From Candidatus Laterigemmans baculatus (GTDB lineage: Bacteria; Planctomycetota; Planctomycetia; Pirellulales; Pirellulaceae): DNA of 64,000 nucleotides. The stretch lies in contig NZ_WRPR01000077.1 of assembly GCF_010367455.1 (NCBI RefSeq), positions 62,001 through 126,000 of the forward strand. Reading direction: 5' to 3'. The translations under genes and the position numbers were made by a program. The notes under the pieces were generated by a model. That model did not search any database. It saw nothing but the letters and a program-made list of their open reading frames with translations, and had not been told where the DNA came from. This document shows positions 25,494 through 34,405 of the stretch, one piece after another; within the stretch, counting starts at the first letter, position 1; every line of letters begins with the position of its first letter.

Positions 25494-25667
25494 TGAGCCG
25501 TAGGCGCTAGCCACTGTCAGAAAACTGTTCTTCATCATCACCCTCCCCCCGGGAGGGTCGGGTTCTTAGGCCCGGGGAGGGCCAGCTAGCGTGATTCACG
25601 CTCAAGGCTCGACATCGCCGCCTCGCCCTCCCCGCTCGTTCCTCGCGACCCTCCCAGGGGGAGGGTG
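25494..25667. repeat. GCTAGC type C arm plus full CACCCTCCC element
   Basis: 25494-25512 is a type C arm (TGAGCCGTAGGCGCTAGCC). 25538-25667 is a 130-nt element with a Y end on the left (CACCCTCCCCCCGGGAGGGTCGGGTTCTTAGGCCCGGGG) described here in pieces: hairpin 25539-25559, then the TTCTTAGGCC segment; and an inverted X end on the right (CCGCTCGTTCCTCGCGACC). It sits inside the TPR-ExbB operon, between two genes on the same strand. Confidence 0.85.
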
Positions 25668-25691
25668 TCGTTTTGCGTTTTCTGCGAGAGC

Positions 25692-26762
25692 CTACCCGCC
25701 CCAGCCCGGGTAGCGGCTTTGCAGCTCCTGGCGAGCTTCGGCGGCCCGTTCGGGTTTGCCGACTTTAGGCCACAGCTGGACCAGCTGCGTGAGCGCCTCG
25801 GCGTGGGCATCGGCGACGCTTGAGAACAGCAGGTGCGTGTGCAGGTAGTCTAGCAATGCCGCTTCGTCATCGCCGAGCGCCACGTGGGCGGCACCGCGGG
25901 CGTTGTAGATCCGGGCGGCGACTTCGGCATCGCTCGGGTTCAGTTCGGCGACCATCGCGTCGACCGCCTGGAGGGCTTCCTGCCCCTTCCCCTCGCGGGC
26001 CTGGGCGATCGCCCGCTGGGCCCGCGCCAAAGTTTTCAGGCGGGCTGCTTCAGCCGATTCGAGGTTCGCACCGATGACCTTGTCGAGCCCCGAAATCGCC
26101 TCGGCGTCGTTCCCTTGCCGGAGCGACGCGACGGCCGCCAGGTAGACCGCTCGAACTTTCAGCAGCGGGATCGTCGAGGAGCCGAGCGAGGAGTAGAAGC
26201 GACCGGCCGCTTCGTAATTGCCGGTCGCAACCGCCAAGTCGCCGAGCAATTCGGCTGCTTTGTAGAAGTGCATGCTCTGCGGGTGTTTTTGAGCGAACGC
26301 CCGGAGCACCTTGACCGCTTCTTCCTTGCTGCCCTGTCCGGCCAGAGCGAGCTGGGCTTCGCTCAGGGCCCGAAAGAACAGGGCGTCGGCGTTGATGTAG
26401 TCGCGGCGGATCGCGCCCAGATCGACCTGGCGGAGTTCCTCCAGGGCACTTTGGTACTGGCCGTCGACAGCCAAATCGCGGCCCCGCGTCAGCTCGGGCG
26501 GATCGCCCTCGAAGTTGATTTTGCGGATCTCGTCGAGCCGCACGTTTTGCGTTTGCGAGCCGACTTTGACGACCACGCCATCGCGGCGGACGTCGGTGAT
26601 CTCGCCGGTAATCGTCGAGCCGGTCGTCGGATAGACCCGGTCGAGCTGCGCCTGGGCTGTCGACGTCCAGAGCGCGGTGAGCAAGACCGTCGGGAGGATC
26701 AGAACTCGGCTACCGATTCGGCAGCCGGCGAGAGCCTTGGACATCATGGAAAAGCAAGCCAT
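25692..26762 (-). CDS. Secreted TPR protein, 356 aa
   Basis: A signal peptide ends near residue 38 (TALWTSTAQA). Residues 45-95 form a small beta domain (TTGSTITGEITDVRRDGVVVKVG, read in two parts: ITGEITDVRRDG and VVVKVGSQTQNVRL). From about 100 on there are at least six TPR-like helical pairs (for example ADALFFRALSEAQLAL, YNARGAAHVALGDDEAALLD). It is probably periplasmic and could link the ExbB/ExbD motor to the envelope. It lies 49 nt downstream of the larger TPR gene on the same strand. Confidence 0.8.
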   Translation of the reverse strand: MACFSMMSKALAGCRIGSRVLILPTVLLTALWTSTAQAQLDRVYPTTGSTITGEITDVRRDGVVVKVGSQTQNVRLDEIRKINFEGDPPELTRGRDLAVDGQYQSALEELRQVDLGAIRRDYINADALFFRALSEAQLALAGQGSKEEAVKVLRAFAQKHPQSMHFYKAAELLGDLAVATGNYEAAGRFYSSLGSSTIPLLKVRAVYLAAVASLRQGNDAEAISGLDKVIGANLESAEAARLKTLARAQRAIAQAREGKGQEALQAVDAMVAELNPSDAEVAARIYNARGAAHVALGDDEAALLDYLHTHLLFSSVADAHAEALTQLVQLWPKVGKPERAAEARQELQSRYPGWGG

Positions 26763-26811
26763 CGTGAGAGAGCACCGATAGGAAGAAGAGGAGGGGAGTG
26801 CGGGGGGAGCC

Positions 26812-29800
26812 TCAGTTCGCTGCGGTCGCCTCGAACTCGGCTAAACCGACACTCGGTTTGCCGAGCGCCTTTTGGATCTCGACGAGCAGGGCGTCGAACT
26901 TCTTGCGGCTGACCGGACCGCCCATGTCGGGATAGCGGACCAGGACGTTGCGGATGTCCTCGGAGGCTTGCCGAAAACGTTTCTCGGCGTCCGCGGGCGT
27001 TTTCTCTTTTTTTGCCTGCAGGTACCGCGACAGGGCCAGGTGGTAGCGGGCGTTGAAGAACGTTTCTTCAAAGCCCTTTTGCCCCATCGTGCGGCGGGCG
27101 ATCGTGCCCCAGCCCCAGATGGTATTGCGGCGGGTCTTGGGGTCCGGCTTGGCACCGCCGATCGCTCGCCCGTAGGAGAGCAGTGCGTAATTTTCCGGCA
27201 GCGTCGCCGCCCACTGCTCGTATACCAGCGCCGCTTCGATCTGGGCATCGATCAGCATTGGATTCTCCGCGAGCACCTCGCTTAGAGTATCGATTGCGGT
27301 TTTGTATTCTCCGATGCTGCGAGCCGCCGTACCGAGTTCCAAGCGGACCTGGGTCAGCATTTTTTCTCCCTCGAGCCACTCCGGATCCTCGGCGGCACGT
27401 TGGGCGATTTTCTCGAGCAGAGTCATCGAGCTGCGGATCAGTTCAGCCGCTTGCCCGGTCGCCTTTGCGTCGGGGTTGTCCATCATCCCTTGGCCGAGCT
27501 GGAGCAGCGTCTGCGCGGCCCAGTGGAGGGTCGTCGGATCCTCGGTGCGCGTGGCCAGGGAGTCGAGAAACAGGCGGAAAGCGGCGGTCAGCTTCTGCTT
27601 CTGTTCCGGAGCCGCGGCGTCGAGTTGCTCGCGGATGTCGCGGGCCAACTGGAAGTAGGTGCCGACCAACTTTTGGTTGCCGTCGGGCTGCCCTTCGTAG
27701 GCCTTTTGAAGTCCTTCGAGCAGTTCGCTGGCCCGCTTCATCAGCGCTTCGGTGTCGGCATCGCCAGCGGTCAGTTGGCTGACGAGCGCCTGCAGCGCCA
27801 CGGCATACAACTCGCCGCGGAAGCCTTCGCGGGGCGGCTCGCCCGAATCGATGCGGCGCAGCGGACCGTAGGCCTCCGAGTCGAGCGTCTGGAGGGCTGC
27901 CGCCGGATCGCCTCCGAGCATCTGGACGCGGGCGAGCAGCAGCGCGGCATCGAGATCGCTCGCTTTCACTTGATCGGCCTTGAGGTCGGTCAGCCCGCCG
28001 GCGAGCGACTCGGCCGCGTCCTTCCGCATCGCCACGGCGGCTTCTTCGTCGCCGGCTTTTTGAAGTTCGATCGCGCGGTTCCACATCAGCTTGCCCATCG
28101 CCTGCTGCAGTTCGGTCTTGGCTGCGGCGTCGTCGGGCAATTCGGCCAAAAAGCGGCGGGCGTCGTCAAAATTGCCGCGAGCGATCGCGATCCGCACGAG
28201 CAGGTCGCGAGCGGTCGCGGTCTGCGGATCCTGCGGCCACTGGCTCACGAGCAGCTCGGCCAATTCCTGAATCTGAGCCATCAATCCATCGCTGTTTCCC
28301 TCGGCGTCGCGGAGCGCGAGCTGCAGCGAACCGAGGGCGGTCAGGCCGCTCGAAAGGGCCAACTCGCTGCTCGGGTAACGCCGGGCGACGAAGCTGCCGA
28401 CGACTGCTGCTTCTCGCAAATGCTGGTGGCGATAGAGCAGGAACGCAAGCGAGGCGCGAGCGCTGTTGAGCTCCGAGACCGAGGTCTCGCTGTCGGCTTG
28501 CGAGAGGGCATGGCGGAGCAGCTCGATGCCGCGGGCCCGCAGCGCCGCGAGCGACTCGCGGGCTTTGGTCTGTTCTTCGGTCACCGCTTCGCCCTTTGCG
28601 GCGCGCTGCTCGAGCAACTGGGCGGCGAGCGTCAGGTTCCGCTCTTCTTCGAGAATCTCGTTGACGATTCCCATCGTCTCGGCGAACGATTCGGGGTTCT
28701 TGGCGGCCTTCTCGAGCGCCGAACTCGGCTCGGCCCCGATGCCGAGTTTCGCCAGCCGCTGGCTCGCCTCTTCCTGGGTCGGGCCGGGAACTTTGGAAGC
28801 GGCCAGAAGGAGTTCGCGAGCCGAGCCGGTGATCCGTCGTTTTTCGGCTGCCGCCTCAGTGGCCTCGGCCATCGCCAGGTAAGCATCAGCCAGCTCGATC
28901 CGCAGCGTCTGCCATTCGGGGAGTCGCCGCTCGTCGGGGCGGATGCTGTCGGCCATCGGCTGGCCGCGGTCGACGGCCGGCTTCGGCTCCGGCGGCTGTT
29001 TGCCCATGTAGACGCGGATCAGCCCCGTGGTCGCTTTGACTTTGGGCGATCGCAGCAGCGGGTGATCGTCTTGGTCGAGGACTGCCAGATAGCGGTCGAG
29101 CGCTTTCTCCCATTGGCCGAGTGCCTCGTGCGTTTCGCCCGCGTAGAGCACCGCCAGGATCCCGGCCAATTCATCGCTGTACTTGTCGCTCAGCTCGCCG
29201 AACCGTTCGAGCGCTTTGCCGTAGAGCGCGGTCCGCTCCTCCGATTCCCCTTCGAACGTTTCGGCCGCCCGCTTCATCGCGTCGCCGCCGAGCAGCAGGG
29301 CTTGCAAGTAGTCCGCGCGGTACTTGTCGCGGATCGCGATCTTCTCGGGATTGTCCTGGGCATTGATCTTCTGCCCCTGCATCGCCTTCAGTTTTTCCCG
29401 CAGGTCGGTGACGATCGCGTTGAACGTGTCGGCCGCGGCATTGAACGCCGCGCGAGCTTCGCTGCGTCGCTTCGCATCGGGGGGCCCACCCAACTCCATC
29501 AGCTCGACGCCCCGCACGATCAGCAGATTGCCCAGCTGCAACTGAGCTTCGGGTTGCCGGGGATGGTCGGGATGTTCTTTGACGAATTTGCGGAGCGACT
29601 CGGAGGCGGCGGCAAAGTAGGCGTCCCGCTGGTCCGAAACCCGCGAGGCCTGAGCCGCCGCGGTCAGCACGTGCGCCCGCTCGAGATCGACCGTCGCGAG
29701 AAATTCGGCCGGGACGCCCGGATAATCCTCCAGCCGGTCGAGAAACCGAACCGCCAACTCGTAATAACCCTCGCTGCGGAGCTGTTCGAGAAACCGTTCA

Positions 29801-29913
29801 GCCGGTTCCGCCGCGGAGAGGGGAGCGGCCGCCAGGGAGAGCAGGCCGATCGAGAGCGCGATCGCGAAGCGGGAAACGGGGCCAGCAAAGTCCGCTGCGG
29901 ACATTCGAAGCAT
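26812..29913 (-). CDS. Large secreted TPR protein, 1033 aa
   Basis: A signal peptide (residues about 15-33, IALSIGLLSLAAAPLSAAEP) precedes about 1000 residues of TPR and TPR-like helix pairs. Examples are YELAVRFLDRLEDYPGVP at the start, YGKALERFGELSDKYSDELA in the first third and YLALSRYLQAKKEK near the end. The N-terminal and C-terminal parts resemble the repeats of BamD/YbgF-type periplasmic proteins, which act with the Tol system. It heads the operon TPR-TPR-ExbB-ExbD-ExbD. A CAGGAA ribosome site precedes the ATG. Role in envelope maintenance or surface transport is inference. Confidence 0.85.
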   Translation of the reverse strand: MLRMSAADFAGPVSRFAIALSIGLLSLAAAPLSAAEPAERFLEQLRSEGYYELAVRFLDRLEDYPGVPAEFLATVDLERAHVLTAAAQASRVSDQRDAYFAAASESLRKFVKEHPDHPRQPEAQLQLGNLLIVRGVELMELGGPPDAKRRSEARAAFNAAADTFNAIVTDLREKLKAMQGQKINAQDNPEKIAIRDKYRADYLQALLLGGDAMKRAAETFEGESEERTALYGKALERFGELSDKYSDELAGILAVLYAGETHEALGQWEKALDRYLAVLDQDDHPLLRSPKVKATTGLIRVYMGKQPPEPKPAVDRGQPMADSIRPDERRLPEWQTLRIELADAYLAMAEATEAAAEKRRITGSARELLLAASKVPGPTQEEASQRLAKLGIGAEPSSALEKAAKNPESFAETMGIVNEILEEERNLTLAAQLLEQRAAKGEAVTEEQTKARESLAALRARGIELLRHALSQADSETSVSELNSARASLAFLLYRHQHLREAAVVGSFVARRYPSSELALSSGLTALGSLQLALRDAEGNSDGLMAQIQELAELLVSQWPQDPQTATARDLLVRIAIARGNFDDARRFLAELPDDAAAKTELQQAMGKLMWNRAIELQKAGDEEAAVAMRKDAAESLAGGLTDLKADQVKASDLDAALLLARVQMLGGDPAAALQTLDSEAYGPLRRIDSGEPPREGFRGELYAVALQALVSQLTAGDADTEALMKRASELLEGLQKAYEGQPDGNQKLVGTYFQLARDIREQLDAAAPEQKQKLTAAFRLFLDSLATRTEDPTTLHWAAQTLLQLGQGMMDNPDAKATGQAAELIRSSMTLLEKIAQRAAEDPEWLEGEKMLTQVRLELGTAARSIGEYKTAIDTLSEVLAENPMLIDAQIEAALVYEQWAATLPENYALLSYGRAIGGAKPDPKTRRNTIWGWGTIARRTMGQKGFEETFFNARYHLALSRYLQAKKEKTPADAEKRFRQASEDIRNVLVRYPDMGGPVSRKKFDALLVEIQKALGKPSVGLAEFEATAAN

Positions 29914-30087
29914 CGCAGGGAGTTCCTGAAAGTAAGAAAAGGCGTACTTATCTCAACGATAAGACGGCGAAATTCGCGTCACAAGTCGCGGGACGCCGAG
30001 CGGCGGCGACTCTAGAATGATAGGGTTCCAATTATAACGCTTCTGGCCGCAATTCGTGCTCATCCGTTAACGTTTCATAGTCGCTCG

Positions 30088-31383
30088 ATGCGCATCCGCT
30101 CCAATCTGACCCGACGGTTCGCCCCCCCGCCGCGGCACGCCTCCGCTGGGCGAAGGATCTTCCGCTTGGGGCTGATGTTGGTCCTAGTGCTGCTGTTGAT
30201 GCAGCGGGCGGCCGACCCCGATCTGTATCGCCGAATCTTCGGGGCTCTCGGCGCTCCGCTCGAAGGTTCCGCAGTGATGGAGGGTCCCGCAGTGATGGAG
30301 GGCCCCACAGGGATGGAGGGGCCGATGGGGAGCGTGGCGAGCGAGCCGGAGAAGGAGCCGACGGCCGATCCGCTCTCGGCTACCGTCGCTGCGCTCGATG
30401 ACAAAGAACTCAAAGAGCTCTCGGCGGTACTGGCCGCCCGCCGCGCGGCTCGAGCCGAACAGGAGGCTGCAGGCCAGAAGAAGGCAGGCCAGCAGAAGGC
30501 AGGCCAGAAGAAGGCAGGCCAGAAGGACGGGGTGACGGTATCCCAATCGCTGCTGCAGAGTCTGCGGGATGCGGCGGAGGCGAGCGGAGAAATCGATCCG
30601 GCGGCGCTCGCTGCGGCGCTCGAGAGCGGTCAGGACACGGTTCACCGGCGACTGCAGGCGGCGCTCGACGCCCGCTACTGGACGACCGTCTCGGATGCCA
30701 GCGTCTGGATGCCGGGGGACGCCGACGCCTTCTATCGCTTGCTGGAGATGCACTCCGCGGAGCAGGGTTGGGCCGAGGGCGGGCTGGCTGAGAAAGGGCC
30801 GGCGACGCGAGTCGGTTACGCCGCGCTGGCCGCCCAGCCGCAGGTTTACCGGGCTCGGACGGTGTCGCTCGCCGGGCATGCGGTCCGCGTCGAACCGCAT
30901 CAGGCTGCGGAGAATCCGTTTGGCGTCGAGCGGTACTGGTTGGTCTGGCTCCGTCCGGTCGACGGCTCGGAGCGGCCGATGATGGTTTACACCGCTGATC
31001 TGCCCGCACCGCTCGGCGCGGTGCGAGCCGACGACACGCAAGTCGAGGGGCCGCGGATCGTGGCCGAGGGAACGTTCCTCAAGCGGCAGCTGTATCCTTC
31101 GCAGCGGGGGAGCGAACTGGCTCCGGTAATCGTCGGCAGGATCGTGGAGGTGGAGCCTGCGGCGAGCGGCATTCTGCCAGGCCCGTTGGGTGCTGCCGTG
31201 GATGAACGGGGCGAAGGACGCGGCCGCCGGGAGCCGCCGGCGTGGTGGATCCCCGGTTTGATCGCCGCGGTCGTCGTGCCGATCCTGGTGACGTGCCTGA
31301 TCGGTTGGCGGGCGAGTCGCGCGGCCCGCCGGCGGCGAGAGCTGCGAGCCCGCTCGCTCCCCGACACCCCATTCACGCCATAG
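30088..31383 (+). CDS. Membrane-anchored protein of unknown function, 431 aa
   Basis: Two membrane helices: residues about 30-46 (LGLMLVLVLLLMQ) and 385-408 (GLIAAVVVPILVTCLIGW), with a basic C-terminal tail. Between them lies an extracytoplasmic region with a repeat of the type EGPAVMEGP (60-80), an Ala/Lys-rich stretch KKAGQQKAGQKKAGQK (about 130-147), and a beta-rich part (about 235-365) ending VIVGRIVEVEP. No family recognised. It is followed by a repeat cluster and then a gene of similar build (31544), possibly a distant paralogue. Confidence 0.65.
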   Translation: MRIRSNLTRRFAPPPRHASAGRRIFRLGLMLVLVLLLMQRAADPDLYRRIFGALGAPLEGSAVMEGPAVMEGPTGMEGPMGSVASEPEKEPTADPLSATVAALDDKELKELSAVLAARRAARAEQEAAGQKKAGQQKAGQKKAGQKDGVTVSQSLLQSLRDAAEASGEIDPAALAAALESGQDTVHRRLQAALDARYWTTVSDASVWMPGDADAFYRLLEMHSAEQGWAEGGLAEKGPATRVGYAALAAQPQVYRARTVSLAGHAVRVEPHQAAENPFGVERYWLVWLRPVDGSERPMMVYTADLPAPLGAVRADDTQVEGPRIVAEGTFLKRQLYPSQRGSELAPVIVGRIVEVEPAASGILPGPLGAAVDERGEGRGRREPPAWWIPGLIAAVVVPILVTCLIGWRASRAARRRRELRARSLPDTPFTP

Positions 31384-31395
31384 TCGCCTTGTTCA

Positions 31396-31506
31396 TCAGC
31401 CGCCGGGCGCTAGCCCCCGGTTCTCGAACTATTTATCAGCCGCCGGGCGCTAGCCCCCGGTTCCCGAAAACGCCGTGAGAACCGGACGCTAGCGCGTGGC
31501 GGCTGA
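31396..31506. repeat. GCTAGC cluster: A arm, then A-B two-arm element
   Basis: 31396-31422 is a single type A arm. 31436-31506 is a full A arm plus inverted B arm. The cluster lies between the two membrane-anchored genes on the same strand, so a joint transcript would contain it. Confidence 0.85.
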
Positions 31507-31543
31507 TTTGACACGTCGTCATCCATCAACCCAGCGAGTGGAG

Positions 31544-33097
31544 ATGCGCGAAACGAATTGGAGGGTGCGGTCGGTGAAGCGGCTTGCGGCGTGGCTGCTG
31601 ATCGCGATGGTGGCCGTCGGCTTGGGGGCGCGCGTGGCCTCGACCGCTCGAGCTCAGCGGCCCGCGTCGCTCGAGTCGTTGCTGCCGGGAGTCGACCCGG
31701 AGCGGTTGGTCGCCGCCGCGGAGATTTGGAACAACCCTCCGCCGCGCGAGTCGGTCGAAGCTACGGCCAAACTCTTGTGGGCGATCTCGCGGATCGATCC
31801 GGCGGTGCTCGCTCGATGGACACCTGCGGCCGACGCGGAGCCAGCTCCGCCCGCAGATCCGGCCAGCAGCCAGCTCAGCAGTTCGCTTCGGGTGGTCCGC
31901 GTCCGCGGTGTGGTCGAACGCTATGACGCGGTCCGCGTTCCCGCCGAGTTGGCCGAAGTGCTCGAGTTCGATCGCTTCTACCGCGTGCAGCTCGAGCAGG
32001 TCGCGACCGTCGGCACGAATGGCGGGGACGCCAGCGCAGCCGGCGCAGCGGAGCGGTTGCCTGGGTCGATCGGCGTCGTCACGCGGCAGCTCCCCGCGGC
32101 TTGGCTTTCCGCCAGCGGTAATCAGGCTGCCAGCGGTAATCAGGCCGCGGGAATTGGGCAGGCGGTGGAGTTCACTGCGGTGAGTGCGATAAGCGGCGAG
32201 GGGGGGAGCGGCGAGGAGTGGCGGTTGTACGCGAACCGCCTCGGCTGGTTTCCGCAGGCAGGTGATGGTGGGGAATTGCCAGTCGGTTGGCAGCTGCTCG
32301 CCGCCGAGGGAGTGGACATCGGCAGCTTAGCGGAGGTCGCCCGTCGCAACCGTCAGCCGCTGGGGAGCGAGGACAGCGACACCTTTTATGCGATGCTGGC
32401 TGCCGCGGCCGCAATCTCCGAGGACTCCGAGCAGGCCGCACCCGAACGCGTCGAGACGATGCAGCTGCTCCGCGCGCCGGCGGAGCTCGCCGGTCACTGG
32501 ATTCGGCTGGACGTGGAGATCGCGCGGGCCTCACGGATCGCGGTCACGACGCCCGAGCGTCGCGCGGAGTTGGGCCGCGATGCCTACTGGCAGATCGACG
32601 CCTTTGGAGAGCTGCGGGGAGCGAAAGTCCAGCTCGAATCGCCCGACGGTGAAGGGGAGCCGCTGGAGTTTGAGAATCGGTTTCCTGTTTCGCTGGCGAT
32701 TCTTGAGTTGCCCGAGTGGCTCGAGCGGCGCGTCCGCAACGAAGCGGGCGTTGCGGCTGGGGAAGGGGAGGTCGCCGTCAGCATGCTCAGCGAAGGGGTG
32801 ACGGTCGACGGTTTCTTCTTTCGTTTGTGGAGCTACGACAGCGAATACGCGGAGAGTCGCGGTGGGCGTCAGATCGGCCCGCTCGTCGTGGCCTCGGAAA
32901 TCGCTCTGCAACCGGCGAACGTGGCGCTCGAGCGGGGCGTTTCAGCGATCGGTTGGGTGCTCGCGGCGGTGGTCATCGCCAGCTTGCTGATCACCGCGGT
33001 CGTGATGTGGCGGGTGGGCCGCCGGGACCGGGCGGTGGCGCGGGAGCGACGCGCGGCGGCTGCCCAGCGGCCGCCGACGCCGCCCGAGTCGTGGTGA
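31544..33097 (+). CDS. Membrane-anchored protein of unknown function, 517 aa
   Basis: The frame opens inside a repeat; I take the ATG at 31544 (MRETNWRVRS), with GAGTGGAG just before it. A signal or anchor helix (about 15-35, LLIAMVAVGLGARVA) is followed by a large extracytoplasmic part with beta-like strands, a tandem SGNQAASGNQAAG repeat near residue 195, and a C-terminal helix (about 467-490, AIGWVLAAVVIASLLITAVV) with a basic tail. Its second half matches the layout of the 30088 product: DTFYAMLAA against DAFYRLLEM, GPLVVASEIALQP against APVIVGRIVEVEP, then helix and basic tail. Function unknown. Confidence 0.65.
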   Translation: MRETNWRVRSVKRLAAWLLIAMVAVGLGARVASTARAQRPASLESLLPGVDPERLVAAAEIWNNPPPRESVEATAKLLWAISRIDPAVLARWTPAADAEPAPPADPASSQLSSSLRVVRVRGVVERYDAVRVPAELAEVLEFDRFYRVQLEQVATVGTNGGDASAAGAAERLPGSIGVVTRQLPAAWLSASGNQAASGNQAAGIGQAVEFTAVSAISGEGGSGEEWRLYANRLGWFPQAGDGGELPVGWQLLAAEGVDIGSLAEVARRNRQPLGSEDSDTFYAMLAAAAAISEDSEQAAPERVETMQLLRAPAELAGHWIRLDVEIARASRIAVTTPERRAELGRDAYWQIDAFGELRGAKVQLESPDGEGEPLEFENRFPVSLAILELPEWLERRVRNEAGVAAGEGEVAVSMLSEGVTVDGFFFRLWSYDSEYAESRGGRQIGPLVVASEIALQPANVALERGVSAIGWVLAAVVIASLLITAVVMWRVGRRDRAVARERRAAAAQRPPTPPESW

Positions 33098-33139
33098 GCA
33101 TGATTTCCTGGGGGGCGGGAATTCCTGGGGGGCGGGCAC

Positions 33140-33169
33140 TTGACCCACACGCCCCTGGGCCGATATTCG
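33140..33169 (+). promoter_or_regulatory. Weak sigma-70 promoter match before mdh
   Basis: TTGACC at 33140-33145 and TATTCG at 33164-33169, spacer 18 nt. It would give a leader of about 85 nt to the malate dehydrogenase start. The -10 match is poor. Two copies of TCCTGGGGGGCGGG lie just upstream (about 33107 and 33123). Confidence 0.3.
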
Positions 33170-33260
33170 GACGTCTCGCCGATTCCTGCAGGGGGAGAGA
33201 ACGGTCCGTTCGAACTCCACTTGCCCATCCTGATGTCTTCAACCCGGGAATGATTACGCA

Positions 33261-34208
33261 ATGCGACGTGCAAAAATTACGATCGTCGGAGCTGGTAATG
33301 TCGGCGCCACGTGCGCCCACTGGTGTGCTTCGATGGAGCTCGGAGACATCGTGTTGTTGGACATTCCGGCGGCTGGCGACATGCCCGCTGGCAAGGCGCT
33401 GGACCTGATGCAGGCCTCGCCGATCATGGGCTTTGATTCGAACATCGTCGGCACGACCAGCTACGACGACGCGGCCGAGAGCGACGTGGTGATCGTGACC
33501 GCCGGAATTCCTCGCAAGCCGGGGATGAGCCGCGACGATCTGCTCAGCACCAACGCGCGGATCGTGACCAGCGTCGCCGAGCAGATCAAAGCGACCAGCC
33601 CGAACGCGATCGTGATCGTCGTCAGCAATCCGCTCGACGCGATGGTCCAGCAGATGTGGAAGGTGACCGGATTTGATCCCTCGCGGGTGGTTGGCCAAGC
33701 CGGGGTGCTCGACACGGCTCGCTATCGCACCTTCCTGGCGATGGAGCTGGGGGTCAGTGTTGAGGACATTTCGGCGCTGCTGATGGGCGGTCACGGCGAC
33801 ACGATGGTGCCGATCCCGAGCTGCACCAGCGTGGGCGGAATTCCGGTGACCCAGTTGATCGACAGCCAGCGGTTGGAAGAGATCGTCGACCGGACTCGCA
33901 AGGGCGGGGCGGAGATCGTCTCGTTGCTGAAGACCGGCAGCGCTTACTACGCTCCGGCGGCCGCTTGTGCCCAAATGGCCGAAGCGATCGTCCGCGACAA
34001 GAAGCGGCTGATTCCGTGCGCCGCGTACTGTGACAAGCAGTACAACGTGGGCGGGTACTACGTCGGCGTGCCGGTCGTTCTCGGCAGCGGCGGTGTGGAA
34101 AAGGTCGTCGAACTGCAGCTGACCGACCGCGAGACGGCCGACTTCCAGAACAGTGTCGACGCCGTGAAATCGCTCGTTGCGACGATGGAATCGCTGCTCA
34201 GTAGCTGA
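33261..34208 (+). CDS. mdh: Malate dehydrogenase
   Basis: NAD-dependent oxidation of malate to oxaloacetate in the citric acid cycle. The 315 residues belong to the LDH-like class of MDH. N-terminal [17 protein letters not shown] is the NAD loop. [11 protein letters not shown] holds the substrate arginines of the mobile loop, [12 protein letters not shown] the Asp-Arg pair, and [13 protein letters not shown] the catalytic His. ATG at 33261 is preceded by a weak ribosome site. A GGGGCTGA hairpin 58 nt after the stop may end the transcript. Cytosolic. Confidence 0.96.
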   Translation: MRRAKITIVGAGNVGATCAHWCASMELGDIVLLDIPAAGDMPAGKALDLMQASPIMGFDSNIVGTTSYDDAAESDVVIVTAGIPRKPGMSRDDLLSTNARIVTSVAEQIKATSPNAIVIVVSNPLDAMVQQMWKVTGFDPSRVVGQAGVLDTARYRTFLAMELGVSVEDISALLMGGHGDTMVPIPSCTSVGGIPVTQLIDSQRLEEIVDRTRKGGAEIVSLLKTGSAYYAPAAACAQMAEAIVRDKKRLIPCAAYCDKQYNVGGYYVGVPVVLGSGGVEKVVELQLTDRETADFQNSVDAVKSLVATMESLLSS

Positions 34209-34265
34209 GCCGGAAACGGAAGGGAAGCGGCGAGCGGGAAGCGGTCGCGCCGAGCCGTGGGTTTA

Positions 34266-34288
34266 GGGGCTGACGTTGACTCAGCCCC
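34266..34288. terminator. Hairpin after mdh
   Basis: An 8-bp perfect stem, GGGGCTGA at 34266-34273 with TCAGCCCC at 34281-34288, 7-nt loop. There is no T-run after it (GCTCGGG), so it may be a transcript-end stabiliser rather than an intrinsic terminator. Confidence 0.5.
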
Positions 34289-34405
34289 GCTCGGGCACTT
34301 AAAACCCTGCTCGCGATTCACTGAAGTTTCCGATCGATTTGGCCGAGCGCGAACCGCCGCTCTCGGCCGCGCGATCCCTCCTCCTCTCCCCGCAACCTGC
34401 CTGCG

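Noticed and set aside
27400-30015. 871-codon plus-strand open frame over the large TPR gene
   Set aside because: Shadow frame of a gene with signal peptide and TPR repeats on the minus strand; composition is unlike a real protein.
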